A stretch of 64,000 bases of DNA from Diadema setosum. Its lineage: Eukaryota; Echinodermata; Echinoidea; Diadematoida; Diadematidae. This document shows, in pieces, positions 1-12,700 of the stretch (position 1 is the stretch's first letter; every line of letters starts with the position of its first letter). Both the position numbers and the translations under genes were made by a program. The notes beneath the pieces are model-generated. The model had not been told where the DNA came from, searched no databases, and saw only the letters and a list, made by a program, of their open reading frames with translations. Location: NCBI GenBank assembly GCA_033980235.1, contig CM067059.1, positions 21,860,494 through 21,924,493 on the forward strand. Reading direction: 5' to 3'.

Positions 1-7
1 AAACACA

Positions 8-38
<31 letters not shown>
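1..38. repeat. (CA)n microsatellite
   Basis: Simple CA dinucleotide repeat at the window edge. It may continue outside the window. Confidence 0.95.
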
Positions 39-2904
39 TTATGATGTAAAGACAATGTCAAGAGGTTTCCTTCATCGTGGAAAAAAAAATATGATTACTG
101 TCATAACATTGGGTAGCAGCGAAGCAAGCTAGACACGTGTGATGTCTCTTCACAATCACTCACAGGATCAATGTGAGGTACCAGAGGTTTGAATGTTATG
201 GGTGATCAGAAAACCTAGAATTAGAATGAATACTATTCAATATCATGCTGATGTGATGTCTGCTAACAATGACATACGTAAAGATGAATCTGAACGCAAA
301 TTTTAACTTCTTTAAGCCTCTGTATTCAGGTCTAAATTTTGTGGACGCCTTACATTGTAAGTAGGCTGTGTCATGGCCAGGTGGGGTGGCATCAAACTCT
401 TAACCCGATGGCCCTAATTCACAAAGGTGGTTTAAGTTTAAACCATGGTCTATGCTAATTTCTTCTGCATAAGTGCGTGTGACAGACTGCGCATCTTTAC
501 TTGTCAATGGCCCTTCAGTGATCACTTTCATGACCAGACTTGAGTGAGCATGGGCAAACCAATGTTTTAGCTCCACATAGACGAAAATGCTGACAGCACA
601 GAAGAGAGCCAGACAAAGAGACAGGAAATAATACCAAAAGAAAGGAAAGGAATAAAAAGGACGAGACTAAACAACAAGAGGAAAAACTGGAAGCCAGACT
701 GCTGTGACAACACTCCAGCATTCTTCCAGAATCTCGGGTAAAGTAGTCCAACGGTAAAGAGCTTGAATATTTTTCCTTTTCAATGACATGACGAACACTT
801 TAAAAACTGTAGAATTATGGTCAACATGATGAATTTCAATTGCAAGGATGAAGAATCTATAGTTCTTATCTTTAACAATGACATAAAATAAGAGAACATC
901 AAGAAATCTGAGACAGTAGAGTTCTTGCTAGATTCTACACACCTCTAAAAGAAGTTTTTTTTTTTTTTTTAAAAATAAAACTGCAGAAGAAAACTCCTGT
1001 GGCTGTGCCTTTACAGTAGACGTAGATCAACCTTGCCTTAGTCTAACTACTTTTGCTACACTGTCTGTCTTTAGAAAGTCTACCTATGAATGACACATTG
1101 TCTGACCTACATTGTAGCCCTAACCAGTTAACGTTAGACATTTAATAGGTAGAATCTAGTATAGTAAGGGTACTAGGTCTCGCGCAGGGACGTAATGATC
1201 GCGCATAGCGTAACTGCGTATAGCAAGCATTAATACGCGTAAGACTAAGCGCAAAATTTGCCGATACGCCCATGGAATAAACATACCTGACAACCGCTAA
1301 AAATGAGAAGGAAGCAGGTAAGAAATTTAGATTTCAAACAAATTTTTCACTAAATTTCCAATTTGTTGGAACAAATTTTTCACTAAATTTCCAATTTTTT
1401 ACGTTATAATTTACCTACCTTAGCTTAAAATCTTTTTTTTAAGGATGTTGTAGCCAAGACGTGTCGTCTCGCTTGTCTCCAGTCTTGTCTCGTTCGTATG
1501 ATCGTAGCCGATAGAATTCGTATTTTGTTCGATCGATCGTTTATAATATTCTACGAAAGCCGAAGCACGTTCAGCCGCAGAGAGGGGCAGACACTTTCAC
1601 GCATGAAACTACATAGGGCAGCTGCGCGATCTTTACATACCCCGAGAAGGTGAACGCATAAAAAAAAGTCCGACATACAAACGGCGACAGCGCACTACTC
1701 CGTCATCGTATCATCAGGAGATTATGGGAGGTGATTTTTCTGCATTTTCGTGATATTCATTGAGAAATTCAGGTACGATTATGGAATAACTTCTATTATA
1801 AGAGCATTTCAAATTTTCGTGCGCGATATCTAGACCCCTCAACCATACTGTAAAAGTGGATATGTTCGCGCGCCTAATTTTTCGCGCTGGCCGGGTAAGA
1901 AGAGTTTTGCGTGTTTTTAATTCCGCGGAATCAAGACAACAACATACAGGAAAATATGGCAAGCAAAAATATTCACATGATTTTATTTTTGCATAAGTTT
2001 CTGGTTGCGCGAAATGCATGAAAATTTCCACTTTAACAGTAATAAAGTAGACCCTACACTAGTTTACACCTGCACCCATACACCAAATCAGGCACTGAAC
2101 AATTTGACACTGGACATAAATTATAGCACCAGCACTAACGTTACTTAGCAGGTCCTAAACACAAATCAAATCCTTTTTCTACACACAACGCATACATATG
2201 AACAACCGGATTTGGATTGTGCAGCTGAGAGCCGAAGTTCCTAGCTACACGATCCATGCATGTCCATGACTCCATGGGCGACTGTCGGGCAAGTAAGGCA
2301 GGCGCACAGGCACGCACACCGAGTGCACTACTACTGTACAGCATCACAGTACCGGAGGCGAAGCCAACACTACTCAGGCAGTGCAGTGACTGGCTAACTG
2401 TGTACAAGTAACACGAACATAATGTAAGTGCTTCTAACAGGCTATGTATGCACCAACACCCATATTGCAGGTTCAATATGAAGCTACTTACAGGGGTCTT
2501 GGCAAGCGAATCTATCCCTAAGATTTCGCCTAAACAGCTATGACGAATCTTTGCTGCTGTCAAACCGGGTCTTCTGGTGGTACATGTCCTGAATTAGTCC
2601 AGAATCGGTTCTAAAGTCTCGCCCACCTTCATGATCTGTCACTGTTTGAGAAAAGATGGCTGATCGTTGAGCTAGTTATTTCGGCTATTTCCGGACGAGT
2701 TTCAATTTCCGAAGCGGGATCCGAACACGATCCGAACGCGTCGCACCAGTTCGACTTTTGCGGTCGACGAAGGATGAGGTCACACGGGTGGAAATGTTGA
2801 CAAGTTGGCTGTAGATGGGGTTGATCACATTTTAGGCAATGTGTTCTGTGGTCATTTCCTATGTGTGGTGAACAAACATCGCTGGACGAAATCAGGAGAG
2901 GGTG
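39..2904. other. Non-coding stretch, no recognised gene
   Basis: No recognisable protein family was found on either strand. Around 410-452 there is a partial copy of the GGCCCGAATTCACAAA MITE seen complete at 41975. From about 1150 to 2780 the DNA is noticeably richer in CpG than its surroundings and could be a promoter region. On the minus strand a good donor (CCT then GTAAGT, junction near 2492) follows an open stretch from 2563, but that frame has no ATG and matches nothing I know. A first exon of a minus-strand gene leaving the window is possible but unproven. Confidence 0.4.
1338..1398. repeat. Short tandem duplication
   Basis: A unit of about 32 bases (AAATTTTTCACTAAATTTCC plus an AATTTG-type tail) is present twice in a row. 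Confidence 0.7.
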
Positions 2905-2932
2905 TGTGTGTGTGTGTGTGTGGGGGGGGGGG
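2905..2932. repeat. (GT)n followed by a G run
   Basis: A short GT repeat runs directly into about ten G residues. Confidence 0.85.
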
Positions 2933-3063
2933 GCGCTGAAATTAAGTGTCTTTTTTTTTTTCTAAGGAATGCATTCATCACAATTAGGGCCTATATCTTT
3001 ACTTGGTTGTATTCTTCAGTTGTCTGCTGGTGGGTTACTCACTGCCCAAGTTGATAACTAGTA

Positions 3064-3230
3064 AATGATAATGATGATGATAATAATAATAATAACAATA
3101 ACAATCATAATCACCATCATCATTATCATCATCATGGTATCTATAATTCTAATCATTATATTGCTAATGATAACAATGATAACAAAAAGTAATAATAGAT
3201 AATAATGAAAATATGGCAATAATCATATCA
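3064..3230. repeat. Trinucleotide ATG/ATA/ATC low-complexity repeat
   Basis: Imperfect trinucleotide repeat that changes from GAT/AAT units to CAT/ATC units along its length, consistent with an old, mutated microsatellite. Confidence 0.8.
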
Positions 3231-3799
3231 CTGTAAATATATTGCACAGTTTTACCCAACTGCATAACAATGTAAGTAATCAAAATAATGGTGTATAGTG
3301 TATCAGACGCATAAATGACATACCAAATGGACAAGACTGAGTTCATGTTTAATCACTGTAAAGGAAATTGCACCCAAAACTTGCCTTACCATGTGCACTA
3401 TTCATTATTTTGATTTTTCAAATGCTGGATTAAACCTATGGTTTGAGATATTTATTGAGACATAAAGATTTAGATGTAGAAATTCAAAGTATGTTTTTTT
3501 TTTGTTGTTGTTATACACGATTTATAGAAGCTGTGTGTTGTGTGTGAAATTCTCTTGATGTCTGATGACATCCTTCTTACAAGAATGAAACACTGTGGTT
3601 TTCTAGAAAAATTCTGATATGAATGTCATATCTATTCAAATTTGAATAATAATCTTGTATGAATGATATGTGCAAACCTCTCATGTACTTCAATATGCAA
3701 TCGCATTGTTTTCATATCTCTTACTTTGAACAGTGGTAATTTAGGCAATATCATTGTAAACAAAATATATGTATTGTTACATGTTCTGTTTTGTGTCAT

Positions 3800-4185
3800 T
3801 TAAAGGGGATGGCTAGTAACTGATCAGTAGGAATCAGTGTAAATGCTGGGGAATGATTGTTCCAATCCTTGTGGTACGTTATATGTCTATTGTTGTGTGA
3901 AAATTATTTGCTTCAGAATGGTCTCATATTCAAGTAATGTGTAGTTCAATGTTTCAGGTTAGCATATGTACAGTGATGGGACAATCATTAACAGCCCGTT
4001 AACAATCGCCCCGTCACTGTACAGGTATGCGAACCTGGAAACATTAAACTGCACATTACTTGAATATGAGACCATCCTGAAGCAAATAATTTTCACATAA
4101 CAATAGACATATAATGTACTCTTAAATGAATCCCACAAGGATTGGAACACATTCCCACTAATCAGTTACTAGCCATTCCCTTTAA
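3800..4185. mobile_element. Palindromic MITE with TTAA ends
   Basis: The left half (about 3800-3985) and the right half (about 3998-4185) are inverted copies of each other with scattered mismatches, so the whole 386 bp can fold into one hairpin with a very short loop. TTAA lies at both ends (3800-3803 and 4182-4185), the target used by piggyBac and Kolobok transposases. It has no coding capacity. The superfamily is inferred only from the TTAA site. Confidence 0.75.
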
Positions 4186-4576
4186 TAAGAAATTCAAACA
4201 ATGCTGAATATGACTTTGAAAACAAGATACATGAAAAGCACTCATACTAATAATAAATATGCAATTTCATTTTTTGAATCTCTCTTGCTTTAGTGGTTCA
4301 TATTCAGCCAATATCATTGTATTAGAAAGATACTAGCTTGTGTTATTTCATTTGAACTATGCTGAAAATGGCTATGAAAATGAAACAGAATGATAAAACT
4401 TTCACAATCATAATCAGACCTGAAATGAAAATGTTACAAAATTTTAAGGTTTCATGAAACAATAGCAGTAAAAAAAAAATACACAAAATAACAACAACAG
4501 CAGGCATATATGGAAATATTACAAGGTGATTATGTCATGACCTCACAAGTCTCTCTTTAAACTATACACAAATCTG

Positions 4577-4578
<2 letters not shown>

Positions 4579-4616
<38 letters not shown>
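4579..4616. repeat. (TA)n microsatellite
   Basis: Uninterrupted TA repeat. Confidence 0.95.
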
Positions 4617-4618
<2 letters not shown>

Positions 4619-5292
4619 CTTACTCAGGACTTAATCACTATTTTATTGTTCTTATATACTTTTTTTAGTTATTTTTATTCGTGTTTGTGTATGTATGCGT
4701 GCGCATGTCACGTCTTTTGTATTATCTGGAACTTTATTTTCTCCCCTTTTTCTTTCCTTGCTAATTTTTTTTCCTTTACTACTTTGCGTCACTTTCTTTT
4801 TATGATGTCTTCTAGATGCGCTTTTTGCTTATCTTATGCTTCTCATTTTGGACCTTCCTTTTTTCTGTTTTCTTTTGTGACGCCATACATTTTGTTTTTT
4901 TTTGTTTTGTCTATTTATTTGTTTACTTTATTTAAGGCATCAATCCATACTTAGTTTCATTGTGTCACGCGCTTACTTTAATATGCGCCTAGGTTTTCTT
5001 GCGTCATAATAACATTCGCACTTAAATTGCGCATCTATTCTTTCTATCTTTTTTGGCGTCACTCCCTAGCGCTTATACCATGTTTCCAGCCAGCCTTTTG
5101 TTATCATTATTTGTATCTTGGCAACTTATACGTCTTCTTAGTTTCTTGCATCAAATTGTTTATGTTCAGACTTACTTTGATAAAGGTCTTTGACCAAAAC
5201 GTCAGTCCAATTTTTTGGCTCCTGCGGTGTTTATACAACTGTCTTTACTCTTGATATCTATTTATTACTGTACACACCGACGTAGAACTTCC

Positions 5293-5314
5293 ATATTTAT
5301 ATATATATATACAG

Positions 5315-5346
<32 letters not shown>

Positions 5347-5347
5347 T
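5293..5347. repeat. (TA)n microsatellite
   Basis: TA repeat interrupted once by a CAG-containing spacer. Confidence 0.9.
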
Positions 5348-5464
5348 TAATCTATTTATGGGTTCAACATTAACCATATAAGCTGATGTCCAGCCATCAA
5401 ATAAAAAAAAGGCTATTTGTTTTGCTTTGTTTTTTTTTTTTTTTTATGGCGACCAGGACTCCAC

Positions 5465-5790
5465 ACTAACTTTTGTTTTTGGTGGCACGATGGCACCAAA
5501 ATCATCAATTTCAAATTTTTGGTGGCCCGAGAGAAAATTGTGGTGGCCCGAAAAAAAAATATCAATAAAAAACAGTAAAAGTCCTGTTTTTTTTTAATGA
5601 GTTACACACTCACTGCATGCATTTATGCATTTCCGGCACAGAAAGTTATGAATTTATTGACATAGACCCCTACTTTTCAAAAAATTTTGGTGGCCCAAGG
5701 CGGGCCACCAAATTTGCCCTTTTTTAAAATTTTGTGGCCCGACTTTCATTTTTGGTGGCCGCGGGCCACCGGGCCACCGTTAGTGCCCTG
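5465..5790. repeat. GGTGGCCCG-type dispersed repeat
   Basis: Several copies of GGTGGCCCG and its complement CGGGCCACC lie within 320 bp, ending in a GGGCCACCGTTAGTGCCCTG boundary. Related pieces occur at 22860-22955 (GGGCCACCAGAGCCCTG) and around 26255-26475, so this is a dispersed family and not a local oddity. No protein was recognised. Confidence 0.6.
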
Positions 5791-6057
5791 TATATACCCA
5801 TACATGTGTATACGTGTGCTTGCATATTGATACATTTTCATCTTTGTGCAATTCAAACCATTTTGACCCATTACTTACATTCTTGTTTTAACATGTATTG
5901 ATACACGTACTATGCCAACCTGGTTTCATTCTCATGAAAAACTTTTATACTTTATTAGTCTTCATCCCTAGCAATCTATGAATACATAACTCAATTGTTT
6001 GACTGACTCAGATATATGACATCGATCAAAGATCATGTGTACTGTGATAAGTTGCTA

Positions 6058-6300
6058 AAGGGGAATGAACTCCAAATATATACGTTAATAGAGTAAATGC
6101 AGATATACATGTATTACTAGAACACATCAGTAATGTTTGAGGAAAATGCTGATCATTCATTCAAAAGTTATGAATCTTTAAGATTTCTGTACCACCACTG
6201 TCTGCCAAATAAGAAGACTGCAACAGTTTGTGATGTCATATATAGTAGGATGTTAAAAAGAAAATATCATTAAAAAATCACAGTTTATTTTTTTTTTAAA
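6058..6300 (+). repeat. Dispersed repeat, copy 1 (AAAGTTATGAAT family)
   Basis: It carries, in order, a GGGGAATGAA start, TTTGAGGAAAAT, AAAAGTTATGAATCTTTAA and TTTGTGATGTCAT. The same order occurs inverted at 6640-6925 and in diverged form at 49150-49345. Confidence 0.6.
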
Positions 6301-6639
6301 TGAAAAGTACACATTCCTTCCACTTGTTACTAATATTTGTCAAGGGTAACATTGTTACTGTGCCTGCTGAAAGAGCTAAGTCAAGTGCTCCTTCATTATG
6401 GTAGAAATAATTAGAAAACTTATGATAATAATTAATTTATATGGCATATAATAATCATTGTTTTTGTGTTTGTGTTTTACATGTAAGTTGCAGGAGTCAG
6501 AGGCACATACAGAACAGTACTAATGTAATTCACCAGTCATCTGACAAAGAAAGGCAAACTAACTCTGATTAATGTGGGGGATATAATCCTTGTGACCCAC
6601 TTCGTTCCATGGTATCTTAAAGTTCAGTAAGTATTGAGA

Positions 6640-6925
6640 TAAATTTCTTTCAGTAATTTTTAAGTAACATGAAAAAATTCTACTTTCATTCTACAGTTCT
6701 GAAAACAGGTATTTTGTTTGAATTCCCTTAATTCTTTATGCCATTGTCCTACTGCAACATCACAAATTGTAGTCATTATATCAGTAATGATGGTACTGAA
6801 AATTAAAAAATTCATAACTTTTGTATGGATACTCCGATTTTCCTCAAACTTCACTGATGTATTCTATTAATATCTCTGCATTCACTCTATCTACAAAATG
6901 ATATTTGGGTTTCATTCCTCATATT
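6640..6925 (-). repeat. Dispersed repeat, copy 2 (inverted)
   Basis: Reverse-complement relative of 6058-6300, sharing TTTGAGGAAAAT, AAAAGTTATGAAT and TTTGTGATGT motifs in the same order. The 60-70 residue open frames in it are chance ORFs. Confidence 0.6.
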
Positions 6926-7048
6926 AAACAAAGAGAAAAACTGATATCCACATACATGATATATTACATATGCTGTCAAACTTTAATAAAGATAAACAAC
7001 AGCACACAAACCTCCTGAGGCAGCCATCTGCAGTATAAGTCAGTGGTA

Positions 7049-8244
7049 TTATTAGTTTTGAGCAGATTTCTTACAAGTGAAGGATGGAGTGATGGTGATT
7101 GGGTGTTAACTTTATACTTTTAGTTGTCCTCTACTAATTGACATTAATTCCAGTTTCACCACATTTGCATAACGATAGAAATGTTGAGATATTTGAATTT
7201 GGGCCTTTACAGAATTATTCATACCCTTATGAAAACACTGTCATAGTCATTGATTTATTCATTAGTGCAACTTTGAAGAGTCCTTTTGCTTTGCCATTGG
7301 GTTTGTGCAGATCATCAAAAGACATTGGTCCACGTTCTGTCTGTACTGAACAAAACGCACACATTGGATGTATGCTGTTTAAAACGTTCGTGACTCTTGA
7401 CCACCTCATATCACTACAGACATGTCTTTAAAGGTCTTTCATCTTTGCTGGGAGATGCAGTGTACTACTGCTAACCAATTAGCCTGTTCAATGAGAGAGG
7501 AATGTGAATACTCTTTGTCACAAGTGTCTGTAGTTTCAATATCAACTACTGTTTCAAGAATGGACAGTTTCACATTATGACGAATCTCTTGGGATGTGTC
7601 TGGAGCTCAAGGGTAGAGCTTCTTATGTCAACATTGGAACAATGCCATCCCAAAGATCACAATCAAAGCTATCCTGAACGATCTCAAGGATAATAGAGTC
7701 AGACTATTGGGAGAAGACTTCCACAAGGATGTCATTGCAGTAATGTCTTCAAGGAGAACAGCCAATTCAGAGTCACTTGGCCTAACCCAGTTGCAAAATA
7801 TGGGGAATTTGCAGCAAATGTACTCCAATGTATAATTAATTTCTACATTCTTGAAGCAATCTTTAATCTGAGTTGGGAACTAGTGTATCAGATGTTGCCA
7901 TGGACACTCTAAAATCTTTAGCTAATGGAGGTCCTCTTGGCAGAAAGAACAACAAATGCATTGGTGGAGACCTATACAAACACTTCCGTGTCTGTCCTCT
8001 GAAAAAATCAATAACATTGACAGTGTGTTCATAAGGGTATGAATAATTCTGTAAAGGCTCAAATCTAAATATCTCAACATTTCTATTGTTATGTAAATAA
8101 GGTGAAACTGGAATTAATGTCAATTTATAGAGGACAAATAAGAGTAAAAAGTTAACACCCAATCACCATCACTCCATCCTTCATTTGTAAGAAATCTCCT
8201 CAAAACTAAAAATTTCCGAGGGGTATGAATAATTTTGTTGTTAA

Positions 8245-8247
<3 letters not shown>
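7049..8247. mobile_element. Decayed Tc1/mariner-like element with long inverted repeats
   Basis: About 190 bp at 7049-7250 is inverted at about 8020-8210, including a shared GATGGAGTGATGGTGATTGG segment. The right end reads, on the minus strand, CAGTTAACAACAAAATTATT and abuts a TA repeat, as expected for the TA-targeting Tc1/mariner group. The outermost 35-40 bases of the left end are missing or altered. The interior (7430-8000) has only short open frames and no DDE/D transposase I could recognise. The group assignment rests on the termini. Confidence 0.6.

Positions 8248-8286
<39 letters not shown>
8248..8286. repeat. (TA)n microsatellite, left part of the retrotransposon target
   Basis: TA repeat ending exactly at the left LTR. 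It resumes at 14252 on the other side of the element, so it is one microsatellite split by the insertion. Confidence 0.9.
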
Positions 8287-8290
<4 letters not shown>

Positions 8291-9435
8291 ACGACCACAA
8301 TCACTCTGAGAATGATCGCACAAAAGAAACCATCAACTAATGTTCAGGCGGTTTATTAACAGTGATATTGTGGGTACAGACTCGTAATCGGTTTTCACAT
8401 CAGTACAATAACGATCAATACAAACAATTACAAATCGGTAATAGAATCACTTACGTGCATTACAGTCCAAAATTTGAAAGCAAGTAACCCTTTGACAGTG
8501 TCCAGATACGATGTTCGATGCACAGATGAATGATCCGCGATGCACCGATGAATGATACCTCAGTCGTAAATCCAGAGGCGCAGGTTGTGATAATCCTTGT
8601 TATTAATCCGGGGTAAAAATCCAGGATATACGTCCACAGCGAAACGTGCAGAATCCAAACGTTATGACGACCACGTCCAGTCGATGCGTTGAATGATGAT
8701 TCACTCTATATTGTCCAGCAAGGAATCCAACCCGTCACAGCTTTGCCATAATAATGTCCGTTGACACTAGAATATGGAGTCTATCTCCAATGTAGGCAAA
8801 TTAATTCTCTGCAGGCAAAATGTCTCCCAGGCCTTATCTCCACGAACACAAATTGTATAGCAGGTCAGCAGGTAACACAGGACTGACTATAACAAGTCGC
8901 TTCAGAGCCAGAAGTGACGTAACTCTCAGAGCAGAGGTGTTGGGTACTCTGCCTACCTCAGAATTTCTCCTGCTTATATACTATCCATTCACCCCTTTCT
9001 AGTACATTCTGTAATTTTCTCCAACCTGGGGCTACATACCTGAACATACTAGCAAGTCCAAATTCCAGGAATCCTGGATGACTCACTTCCTAATATGTGC
9101 ATAACATCATTGCCAAAATTAACTACCAATCACATTGGGCTACAAGGGCAGTGCCTCACTCAGCCAGCACTTCCCAGAATTTTCTGGAATGGGTTAAATC
9201 ATTCTAGTTTGAGTGAGCTATAATGTATTTCCTGTCAGATGTATACATGTACTATAGCTACATTGTATACCATGTAGAAACTTCTCCACTGATCTGGTCA
9301 GCCTGTATGTACTATATCTAATATCATATAGAATGTTCTCCATTAATCTGGTCCACCTGTGTACATACACACCAAAACAACCATGCATACAGCCATGATA
9401 CATTTACATAACTACTTGTGTGTACATTTGTGACA
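8287..9435 (-). repeat. 3' LTR
   Basis: 1149 bp, direct repeat of 13104-14251 (offset 4816-4817). It carries the same TATA-like box (8973-8980). Short ORFs inside it are duplicated exactly in the other LTR and are not genes. Confidence 0.93.
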
Positions 9436-9763
9436 CCATCCCCCATGGGAAAAAGAAAGCCTTGCCGTAGCAAGGGTTTCTTTTACCTTCACAATTTCTC
9501 ATTGCTATTTACAACAAATGTGAGGTAAAATCCAACACAAACAACCATAATCACATACTATCACATGCCTTTTGAATAGCTGCATTAATTCCATGTTCTC
9601 CTTTCCTGGATACCATTTACAATGATATTGCTTGAATTTTCTGAGCTAATCCTGTCAAACTCAAAGTGCATACCGGTACATCAGTAATGGATAAGCTAAA
9701 CACATTTAAGTGATATGCTGGTGAAAACTTTTCACCTCTAACTTCTACTGTGCTATCCACTAC
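9436..9763 (-). other. Retrotransposon 3' tail and polypurine tract
   Basis: Only 328 bp separate the ORF stop from the 3' LTR. On the minus strand the last bases before the LTR are ATGGGGGATGG, a plausible polypurine tract for plus-strand priming. In Gmr1-like elements the reverse transcriptase and RNase H domains follow integrase. There is no room for them here and no open frame suggesting a remnant. Confidence 0.65.
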
Positions 9764-12700
9764 CTATGTCACACCAACTAACTTTCTGTCATAGCATTCT
9801 TTCAGCATATTGACATGACACTTTCTCTGTTCTTTGCATCTATCTGGTGTGCTGATCACATAGTTCACATCATTGAGTTTCTTTTTGACACAGTATGGGC
9901 CACTGAACTTGGCTTTCAGTGGTTCACCTTGTATGGGCAGCAGTACAAGAACTTTGTCACCTGGTTTGAAGGTTCGGGCTTTGGCATTTTTGTCTGCCTT
10001 TCTCTTCATTGAATCTTGTGACACTTTCAAGTGTTCCCTAGCTACCTCACAAGCCTTTGAAAGCCTTTCACGAAACTTTGACACATAGTCAAGTAGGTGG
10101 ACCTCATCATCCTCAGTCATGAATTTCTCTTTGATGAGCTTCAGTGGGCCCCTAACTTCATGACCGTACACCAACTCAAATGGGCTGAAACCCGTCGACT
10201 CATTTGGGGAGTCCCTCGTGGCGAACAGCAGGAAAGGGATGCCCTTATCCCAATCCTCGGGATACTCCTCACAAAATGCCCTAATCATTGTCTTTAGGGT
10301 CTGGTGGTAGCGCTCCAACGCACCTTGGGATTGGGGATGATAAGCTGACGACTTCAGCTGCTTCACACCCAAACGATACATCACCTCTTGAAATATGCCT
10401 GACATGAAATTTGACCCTTGGTCAGACTGCACTTCCTTTGGCAACCCATACCTAGTGAAAAACTGCACTAGAGCATCTACCACAGTCTTGGCAGTGATAT
10501 TTCGCAATGGGATAGCCTCTGGAAACCGTGTAGACATATCCATGATTGTCAAGAGGTACTTATGACCTGACCTAGTCCTAGGCAAAGGTCCAACACAGTC
10601 AACTAGAACCCGACTGAATGGTTCTTCAAACGCAGGTATCGGAATCAATGGCGCCGGCTTCACTGAATGCTGTGGTTTACCAGCCACCTGACATGTGTGA
10701 CAAGTCTTGCAAAACTCAGCCACATCCACATTCAACCCTGGCCAATAGAAATGCCTCATGATCCGATCCTTTGTCTTTCTGACGCCTAAATGGCCGCCAA
10801 CAGGTAACTCGTGAGCAATCCTCAAGATCTCACTGCGGTAACTGGGAGGGACAACAACTTGACGGACCACCGTCCAATCCTCATCAGCTGGCCTATGGGG
10901 AGGTCTCCACTTCCTCATCAAAATGCCATCTTTGACATAATAGCACTCAGGGACCTTTTCAGCCTCAGCCTCAGAACACGCCGTCTGAGACAAGCCTTTC
11001 AACTCAGAGTCTGCCTGCTGTGCTTCAACCAAGGAAGACTTGCTAAACAGCCCATCACTGTTAGCCTCGGAGCCTAATACAGCAACCCCATCATTCAAAT
11101 CCTTGAAAAAGGTTTCTGCCAACCAAACACCGGAATTCTCCTCCACATCAACAGAATCCGCATCATCTTGAACAGCTCTACGAGCCTGAGACCTAGTCAC
11201 AACACAATCTGGGAAAATCCCAGAAAACTCCTCCTGCAACTGCTCAGTTTCAGCAACCACCACTGGTTTATCCGAAACAACTGGAGACGCAACCACCTTG
11301 TCCCCAGCCAAGTCATTCCCCAACAAAAAGTCAATGCCTGCCATGGGCAACTCAGGAACAACTCCAACAGTGACAGGACCAGATACTAGGTCACACTTCA
11401 AATCCACTCTATACAGTGGTACTGACATATAACTGCCATCAACAGTCTGAATCAAGACTTTTGCATTCACTGCACTATCTGGTGGAAAAGTCATACCACC
11501 ATCCACCATTAACGACTGAGAGGCCCCCGTATCCCGCAGGATGACTACTGGTTTACCTGCCTCACCAGAAGTACATGGGGTCACCTCACCATCAAACAAA
11601 AAGCTACGATAGCTCTCATCTACCTGCTTAGTCCTATCTTTGAATTTGGGAGATTGACTTTCAATGGCCTGTGTTTCACTGAACGGGACACTATTTTCGG
11701 GTAGGACACTTTTTGACATGACAAATCCCACCTCCTTCGTTGCACCATTTTGCAACTTCCAACATTGCGACTTTATGTGCCCTTTCTTGTGACAATGAAA
11801 ACATCTGATGACATTTGCACTTGTACTGGACCCTTTGTCAGATTGAGGCTGTGGTGCCGACAACATTCCTGAACCAGCATTCTGTTGGTTGCTCGACTGA
11901 TTTTTGTCTCTCTTATTTCCAGAGAAATTCCTGAAAGGTGGTCTGTTGTCATTTCTGTGGGTCAGCTCATACTCATCAGCCATCAAGGCTGCTTTATGCA
12001 AACTTGTCACTTTGTGATCTTCCAGGTGCAACCTCACACTAAAAGCAACACTCTTTTTGAATTCTTCCAACAGAACAACCTCACGTAGGTTATCAAAATC
12101 CTGATCCACTTTCAGGGATCGGTACCACCTATCAAACGTCATTTCTTTTTCACGAGCAAACTCAACATGTGTCTGGCCTGGTTTGCGGTACGAATTTCTG
12201 AACTTATGTCTGTAAGCCTCTGGCACCAACTCATAAGCATTCAACACTGCTTTCTTGACTGTAGCATAGTCACGTGATTGCTCTTCAGAGAGAGACGAGT
12301 ACACATCGGCAGCTTTGCCGACAAACACACTTTGAAGGAGCAAGGGCCAAAATTCCTGTGGCCAGTTCAAACTGTCAGCCACCTTCTCAAATGACACAAA
12401 ATATGCATCAACTCTGTTTTCTTCAAACTTTGGAACCAAGCGAATGTTCTTGGCCAAATCGAATTCAGGGGGAGCCCTTTCACGATTTTCAACAATCTGT
12501 GCATGAGCCAATTCAATCTCACGCAATTTCATTTGGTGCTCCATTTCAAGTTTCTGCATTTCCATTTCCATTTCTTTAGCTCTTTGCTCTCTTTCTAGTT
12601 CTCTAGCCCTTTCCCTTTCCTTCATTTCCATTTCCCTTTGTTTTTCCCTTTCCTTCATTTCCATTTCTAATCTCATCTTCTCTTTCTCCAGTTCCATTTC

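Noticed and set aside
2141..2563. 140-residue minus-strand ORF
   Set aside because: It starts at TTG, not ATG, and matches no family I know. Only the first 72 bases before a good donor could be exonic.
8820..9403. ORFs of 60 and 61 residues repeated exactly at 13636-14219
   Set aside because: They are duplicated because they lie in the two LTRs; no coding evidence.
10097..12579. Plus-strand ORFs of 66-101 residues
   Set aside because: They are antisense shadows of the retrotransposon ORF.
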